From Rhodospirillales bacterium (GTDB lineage: Bacteria; Pseudomonadota; Alphaproteobacteria; Rhodospirillales; JAPHRK01): DNA of 36,432 nt. Below, piece after piece: positions 32,257 to 36,432 of this stretch; position 1 is the stretch's first letter; every line of letters starts with the position of its first letter. The notes beneath the pieces were generated by a model. It did not search any database, had not been told where the DNA came from, and saw only the letters and a program-made list of their open reading frames with translations. The stretch lies in assembly GCA_026196105.1 (NCBI GenBank), contig JAPHRK010000043.1, forward strand, positions 1-36,432, in the 5' to 3' direction. A program made the position numbers and the translations under genes.

Positions 32257-32378
32257 TTCAATCTCTTTTGATTTTAGTATTGGCAATGGAAGTTTACTAA
32301 ATAATTTCCGTCTAAAATTTTTCAACTTGCCCCAGAATTAAAAAAAGCTGGCTCTCTTCATAAAAAAAAGTAAAGTCC

Positions 32379-32409
32379 GGGCAATGTTTTCATGAAAGAT
32401 TGCCCTTAG
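32379..32409 (+). promoter_or_regulatory. Hairpin with five-codon mini-ORF abutting the prfC start
   Basis: GGGCAAT (32379-32385) pairs perfectly with ATTGCCC (32399-32405) around a 13-base loop. The loop contains ATG 32392, which opens the mini-ORF ATG-AAA-GAT-TGC-CCT-TAG (32392-32409); its UAG stop is directly followed by the prfC ATG at 32410. No normal Shine-Dalgarno precedes prfC, so initiation may depend on this element. Confidence 0.5.
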
Positions 32410-33999
32410 ATGCCTAACCTAGATGATACCATCGCTACACGGCGGACTTTTGCGATTATCTCGCACCCGGATGCTGGTAAGACCACACTGACCGAAAAAT
32501 TGTTACTTTTTGGTGGTGCAATTCAGGCTGCCGGGGCGGTTAAGGCTCGGGGTGAGCGACGTCGGGCGCGGTCTGACTGGATGAAGGTTGAGCAAGAACG
32601 GGGTATCTCGGTGGCCTCATCTGTGATGACCTTTGAGTATAACAATTGTACCTTCAACTTGCTTGATACTCCAGGTCACGAAGATTTTAGTGAAGACACT
32701 TACCGGGTTCTCACGGCTGTCGATTCGGCGATTATGGTTGTTGATGCCGCCAAAGGGATTGAGGCCCAAACCCTTAAATTGTTTGAAGTTTGCCGTTTAC
32801 GCAACGTGCCGATTATTACCTTCGTCAACAAGCTCGATCGGGAAGGGCAAGACCCGTTCAATATTCTTGATGAAATTGAGCAAAGCTTGGCTTTGGACGT
32901 TACACCAGCGAGTTGGCCTATCGGTATGGGTCGAAATTTCTTGGGGTGCTATGATCTGTTCAAGGACAACCTGGTCCTGATGGAAAAGAGCAAAGAAGAT
33001 AAACCAGACGAAGGTGAGACTTGTGATGGGCTCGATGACCCTAAACTTGATAAAATTCTCCCTGAAGATGCTGTATCTACCTTGCGCGACGAAGTTGAAA
33101 TGGCGCGAGGCTTGTGTCCACCTTTTGACTTCGAGTCTTACCGGGAAGGCCACCTTTCTCCCGTGTTCTTCGGTAGTGCTATTAATAATTTTGGTGTCCG
33201 AGAGTTGCTGCAAGGGGTGACGGACCTCGCCCCAACGCCGCGTCCTCAACCAACTGCTGGTCGTGATGTGGAGCCATCGGAAAAGAAAGTAAGTGGCTTC
33301 GTCTTTAAAATTCAAGCCAATATGGACCCCAAACACAGGGATCGTATTGCTTTTATGCGTCTTTGTTCTGGGCATTTCAAACGGGGTATGAAGCTTAAGC
33401 ATGTCCGTTCTGGAAAAATGATTAACCTTCACAATCCCGTTCTGTTCTTGGCTCGAGATCGAGAAGTGGCAGAAGATGCTTATGCTGGAGATATCATTGG
33501 CATTCCTAACCATGGCAATTTGCGTATTGGCGATGCTTTGACAGAAGGGGAAGAACTGATCTTTACGGGTATCCCGAGCTTTGCTCCAGAGCTTTTGCAA
33601 AAAGCACGTCCTGATGACCCTCTTAAAGCTAAACATTTAGGCCGAGCGCTTCAGCAATTGGCTGAAGAAGGCGCTGCGAGTGTTTTTAAACCTCGAATTG
33701 GAGCCGATTGGGTTGTGGGCGTTGTTGGGTCGCTACAGTTCGAGGTCATGGCTGATCGTATTCGTACAGAGTATGACGTTCCTGTTCACTTTGAAGCCAC
33801 GGCGCTCCACACCGCTCGTTGGGTGTCTTGTGAAGATCCTCTTATGATGAAGAAATTTACAGACCATTATCAGGGTGATCTTGCTGACGACCATGATGGA
33901 GCGGTAGTTTTCATGGCAAGAAATGGCTGGCATTTGAATAAAGCTGCCGAAGATTTCCCAGAAGTAATCTTTCAAAAAACCAAGGAACACCTAACTTAG
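32410..33999 (+). CDS. prfC: Peptide chain release factor 3
   Basis: A translational GTPase that recycles RF1 and RF2 after peptide release and assists in post-peptidyl-transfer quality control. It has 529 residues, normal for RF3. GTPase motifs are intact: G1 SHPDAGKTTL (18-27), switch I with the ERGISVASSVMTFEY segment, G3 DTPGHEDF and G4 NKLDRE. Domains II and III follow and end at LQFEVMADRI and the C-terminal region. It is divergent from the FecR-domain gene with 263 bases between them. The region upstream has a hairpin and mini-ORF instead of a ribosome-binding site. No clear terminator is seen after its stop. Confidence 0.98.
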   Translation: MPNLDDTIATRRTFAIISHPDAGKTTLTEKLLLFGGAIQAAGAVKARGERRRARSDWMKVEQERGISVASSVMTFEYNNCTFNLLDTPGHEDFSEDTYRVLTAVDSAIMVVDAAKGIEAQTLKLFEVCRLRNVPIITFVNKLDREGQDPFNILDEIEQSLALDVTPASWPIGMGRNFLGCYDLFKDNLVLMEKSKEDKPDEGETCDGLDDPKLDKILPEDAVSTLRDEVEMARGLCPPFDFESYREGHLSPVFFGSAINNFGVRELLQGVTDLAPTPRPQPTAGRDVEPSEKKVSGFVFKIQANMDPKHRDRIAFMRLCSGHFKRGMKLKHVRSGKMINLHNPVLFLARDREVAEDAYAGDIIGIPNHGNLRIGDALTEGEELIFTGIPSFAPELLQKARPDDPLKAKHLGRALQQLAEEGAASVFKPRIGADWVVGVVGSLQFEVMADRIRTEYDVPVHFEATALHTARWVSCEDPLMMKKFTDHYQGDLADDHDGAVVFMARNGWHLNKAAEDFPEVIFQKTKEHLT

Positions 34000-34049
34000 C
34001 TCAAAGTTTTAGATTCTTTCTAATAGTATTCGGTGTTTTTTTTAGTTAA

Positions 34050-34092
34050 AGTGATGGTTGTCACATTAATAGACTGTAACCATGAATATAAT
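34050..34092 (+). promoter_or_regulatory. CRP-type class II promoter of the DUF2336 gene
   Basis: AGTGAT-GGTT-GTCACA at 34050-34065 matches 10 of 12 consensus CRP positions, including both GTGA/TCAC cores. A perfect -10 TATAAT at 34087-34092 starts 21 bases after the site, so the site centre lies near -41.5 from a start at about 34099. The leader to the chosen start codon is about 113 bases. Confidence 0.7.
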
Positions 34093-34211
34093 TAGAATAC
34101 GCTAGAGAATAGAACGAATACTTATAGTAGCGAATCTGCTATAGTACTGAGATGGTCAATGAATAGCCAAATATGCTAGAACCCATCTTAAGAGAGGGAA
34201 GGATTGGGAAG

Positions 34212-35345
34212 ATGGCTAGAAGTTCATTAACTGCAGAAGATATTGGTCGACTCCTCTCGGACCCGTCCCCTAGATCACGTGCCGAAATGGCAGAAAAGTT
34301 ATCGACGGACTTTGTTGAACAAAAGTTTTCAGAGTCTGAACGAGAACTAGCGGAAGAAATTTTTCGCATCATGGCTAAAGACGCCGAAGTAAGAGTTCGT
34401 GAAGCCCTCTCTAGTCACCTAAAAGAGAGCCAGATACTCCCCCACGATATAGCCTTAAGTTTGGCTCTGGATGTGGACTCAGTTGCTTTACCAGTTCTAA
34501 GTCTTTCTGAGGTTTTGACCGATGACGACTTGGCCGAAATTATAAAAACCCAAGGGGAAACAAAGCAAGTTGCTATAGCTGGACGGCCAACCGTCTCTGA
34601 GACAATTTCTGAAGCTTTGGTCAATACGGGAAAAGCATCGGTTGTCTCAACGGTTGTCTCAAATGAAGGCGCTGAAATTTCAGATAAATCTCTTAACAAA
34701 GCGGTCGATACTCTAGGTGAAGATAAGAAAGTTCAATCAGCTTTGTTATGGCGGAATAAATTACCTGTCTCTGTTGCTGAAAAATTGGTGACAAAAGTTT
34801 CTGAGAAAATGCAAGATCAGCTCTTACAGAGGCACAAATTATCAGCAGATATCGCTACAGATTTGATTTTACAAAGCCGTGAAAGAGCAACGGTTTCTTT
34901 GTCAGCAGAGTATGATGAAGCCGATGTGCAAATTCTTGTTCGTCACCTTAAGCAGAATAACCGCCTGACCCCGTCGATTATTCTTCGTGCTCTTTGTATG
35001 GGGGATCTGAGGTTTTTTGAAGCTTCTCTTGCTGAGTTAGCGCAAATTCCTCTTCTAAATGCTTGTGCTCTTATACATGATCCTGGGAAACGAGGATTGG
35101 AACGGTTATGGGAAAGTGCTCATTTACCTAAACCACAGCTAATCGCTGCTTTTGCGGCCATTGGCGCTGCGGCTGAGCTGGAATATGATGGCGAAGCAAA
35201 CGACAGAGAGCGTTTCTCACGTCGGTTGATTGAGGTTGTTTTGACTCAATACGATGACTTGGGAGTTGAATTTGAAGAAGCTGACCTTGAATATCTCCTG
35301 ACCAAGATGGGTAGTTTGCCGTCAAATCTCCAAGAGAATGCCTAA
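34212..35345 (+). CDS. DUF2336-domain protein
   Basis: 377 residues from ATG 34212. This start is chosen because AAGGA ends 8 bases upstream and the protein then begins ARSSLTAEDIGRLLSDPSP, the usual DUF2336 opening; the in-frame ATG at 34173 has no ribosome-binding site. The protein is soluble and strongly helical, with HEAT-like helical repeats suggested by segments such as DAEVRVREALSSHLKES and VQSALLWRNKLPVSVAEKLV. DUF2336 is largely restricted to alphaproteobacteria and has no established biochemical role; no catalytic motif is visible. It has its own CRP-type promoter and is not closely coupled to prfC or ssb. Confidence 0.88.
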   Translation: MARSSLTAEDIGRLLSDPSPRSRAEMAEKLSTDFVEQKFSESERELAEEIFRIMAKDAEVRVREALSSHLKESQILPHDIALSLALDVDSVALPVLSLSEVLTDDDLAEIIKTQGETKQVAIAGRPTVSETISEALVNTGKASVVSTVVSNEGAEISDKSLNKAVDTLGEDKKVQSALLWRNKLPVSVAEKLVTKVSEKMQDQLLQRHKLSADIATDLILQSRERATVSLSAEYDEADVQILVRHLKQNNRLTPSIILRALCMGDLRFFEASLAELAQIPLLNACALIHDPGKRGLERLWESAHLPKPQLIAAFAAIGAAAELEYDGEANDRERFSRRLIEVVLTQYDDLGVEFEEADLEYLLTKMGSLPSNLQENA

Positions 35346-35471
35346 GCTATTTTGATGAAATTGTGAATAACTTAGCATGAATCTCGCTGGCTATGGGTAG
35401 TGGTTTGAGGTTAGTATTAGCACCAGATTTTGGGACTCCCCTCATTTGTGCATCTATTTTTCATTTAAATG

Positions 35472-35498
35472 TCACTAGGGAAGTTTCGTAAATAGTGA
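35472..35498. repeat. Inverted repeat in the ssb promoter region
   Basis: TCACTA (35472-35477) and TAGTGA (35493-35498) are perfect inverted copies with centres 21 bases apart, two helical turns. A possible -10 TATAAC (35500-35505) follows immediately. No alphaproteobacterial LexA box (GTTC-N7-GTTC) is seen in this leader. Confidence 0.35.
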
Positions 35499-35555
35499 GT
35501 ATAACTTTGGATTGGCGAGGCCATCCTAAGGCATTGAAATACGAGAGGGAATACT

Positions 35556-36110
35556 ATGGCTGGCAGCGTTAATAAGGTGACTTTAGTGGGAAATCTGGGG
35601 CGTGACCCAGAGGTGAGGTTCGCTCAGAATGGAACGAAGATCGTCAACCTGTCTATCGCTACATCTGAAACTTGGAAAGATAAAACAACGGGTGATCGTC
35701 GTGAGAAAACCGAATGGCATCGGGTCGTGATCTTCAATGATCGGCTTGCTGATGTTGCTGAACGTTTCTTGCGCAAAGGCTCGACTGTTTATCTCGAAGG
35801 TGCCCTGCAAACCAGGAAATGGACAGGCCAAGATGGGATTGAGAAATACACTACGGAAGTTGTTCTTCAACAATACCGCGGTGAATTAACAATGCTTGGC
35901 GGCCGTGGTGACAGCAGTGGGAGTGGTGACTATGCCCAAGGTGGGCAGCAAGGTGGCTATGGTGGTCAACAAAACGGCGGCCAACAAAATGGTGGCGGCT
36001 ATAGCGATAACCAAGGCGGCTCTCAAGGTGGTCCCGGGTGGAGTGGTCCTTCCAATGGTGGCCCAGGTGGTGCTCCTGGCGGAGATTTAGACGACGAAAT
36101 TCCTTTCTAG
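35556..36110 (+). CDS. ssb: Single-stranded DNA-binding protein
   Basis: Coats single-stranded DNA during replication, repair and recombination. It has 184 residues. The OB fold (about 1-112) begins [21 protein letters not shown] and includes [26 protein letters not shown] and [13 protein letters not shown] disordered Gly/Gln/Asn-rich linker (about 118-172) with repeated GGQQ and NGG units follows. The acidic tip DLDDEIPF recruits partner proteins. GAGAGGG lies a few bases before the ATG. The 210-base upstream gap contains an inverted repeat but no recognisable SOS box. Confidence 0.98.
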   Translation: MAGSVNKVTLVGNLGRDPEVRFAQNGTKIVNLSIATSETWKDKTTGDRREKTEWHRVVIFNDRLADVAERFLRKGSTVYLEGALQTRKWTGQDGIEKYTTEVVLQQYRGELTMLGGRGDSSGSGDYAQGGQQGGYGGQQNGGQQNGGGYSDNQGGSQGGPGWSGPSNGGPGGAPGGDLDDEIPF

Positions 36111-36195
36111 GGAATTATTGGCTACATGAACTACTTTTGGCTGTGGTATTAATAAGTTATCGTAAAAGATGTTACAACAGAGAGTAGACCCATAA

Positions 36196-36432
36196 ATGTC
36201 TAATGATTCAAATAGCCTTTTACTCGAAGCGTCGTCACAGGCGCTTTTTGTTTTGCAGGCAGGAAAAATCATTCAGACGAATAAAGTTGCGGAGATAATT
36301 TTAGGGGAGCCCAAAAAGGATTTAAAGGGCTGTTCTTTTACAGATTTTATAATTCAGGAAGAGCGATCAGAAATTGAAGAAGCCTTAAAAAAAGGACAGG
36401 CCTTAACAAAGGAAGTTTACGCCCTTGATGGG
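36196..36432 (+). CDS. PAS-domain sensor protein, N-terminal fragment cut by the window edge
   Basis: Reads ATG 36196 to the end of the window, 79 codons without a stop. The protein begins MSNDSNSLLLEASSQALFVL and continues QAGKIIQTNKVAEIILG, then GCSFTDFIIQEER and VYALDG. The pattern of a short helix, the strand-like ALFVLQAGKIIQTN and a following helix is a PAS-domain start. The complete protein is probably a sensor kinase or diguanylate cyclase, but the output domain lies outside. It starts 85 bases after ssb with GAGAG about 14 bases upstream of the ATG, and no terminator separates the two genes. Confidence 0.75.
   Translation, partial: MSNDSNSLLLEASSQALFVLQAGKIIQTNKVAEIILGEPKKDLKGCSFTDFIIQEERSEIEEALKKGQALTKEVYALDG

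Noticed and set aside
32797-33636. Open frame of 279 codons on the minus strand inside prfC
   Set aside because: It is antisense to well-conserved RF3 domains II and III; no start signal or recognisable domain. A shadow of coding bias.
35896-36090. 64-codon frame overlapping the Gly/Gln-rich part of ssb
   Set aside because: Shifted reading of a low-complexity linker; the ssb frame continues to the canonical DDEIPF tip.

Overview
The window is ordinary chromosome from an alphaproteobacterium of moderate-to-low GC. The support is gene content and order: the topA-rnr-rpmG-divK neighbourhood, hisZ next to purA, an alphaproteobacterial-type rpoH, a DivK-like single-domain receiver, a DUF2336 protein, and pyrB followed by a dihydroorotase-like gene that has lost its HxH motif. 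A marine Rhodospirillales-like lineage (Terasakiella/Magnetovibrio type) would fit, but that placement is a guess. There is no phage, insertion sequence, CRISPR array or rRNA. The genes are dense and all main reading frames look intact.

Layout. (1) 83-2048, minus: tRNA-Glu(CTC), then a tight operon of a small membrane protein, a JAMM peptidase and threonine aldolase. (2) 2072-4134, plus: an RluD-type pseudouridine synthase and rpoH, closed by a strong bidirectional terminator. (3) 4191-9550, minus: hisZ and purA, then a large tail-anchored pseudokinase with a small membrane partner. (4) 9641-16257, minus: an envelope block of six exported or membrane-anchored proteins. It holds a SUMF1-fold protein with NGD repeats, a ChaN-PDZ lipoprotein, an M1-like peptidase, a SCO protein, an unknown periplasmic protein and a degenerate SNase-like protein. 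(5) 16376-20326, plus: a cytoplasmic-type gamma-glutamyltransferase, purU, a CRP-family regulator, a probable small RNA and divK. (6) 20453-32146, minus: rpmG, an S41 peptidase lipoprotein, rnr, topA, dprA, plsY, the dihydroorotase-like gene, pyrB and a FecR-domain protein. (7) 32410-36432, plus: prfC, a DUF2336 gene, ssb and the start of a PAS-domain protein cut by the window edge.

Most genes are housekeeping: purine and pyrimidine synthesis, one-carbon metabolism, RNA and DNA maintenance, translation. The regulatory highlight is a pair of CRP-type sites with identical geometry, 21 bp upstream of a -10 element. One precedes a probable small RNA just behind the CRP-family gene; the other precedes the DUF2336 gene. 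The CRP-family protein carries the E. coli CRP DNA-contact residues R-E-x3-R, so it is the obvious candidate for both sites. Other points of interest are several enzyme-like proteins that lack catalytic residues (pseudokinase, dihydroorotase-like, SNase-like, SUMF1-fold) and a five-codon UAG-ended mini-ORF that abuts the prfC start codon inside a hairpin.
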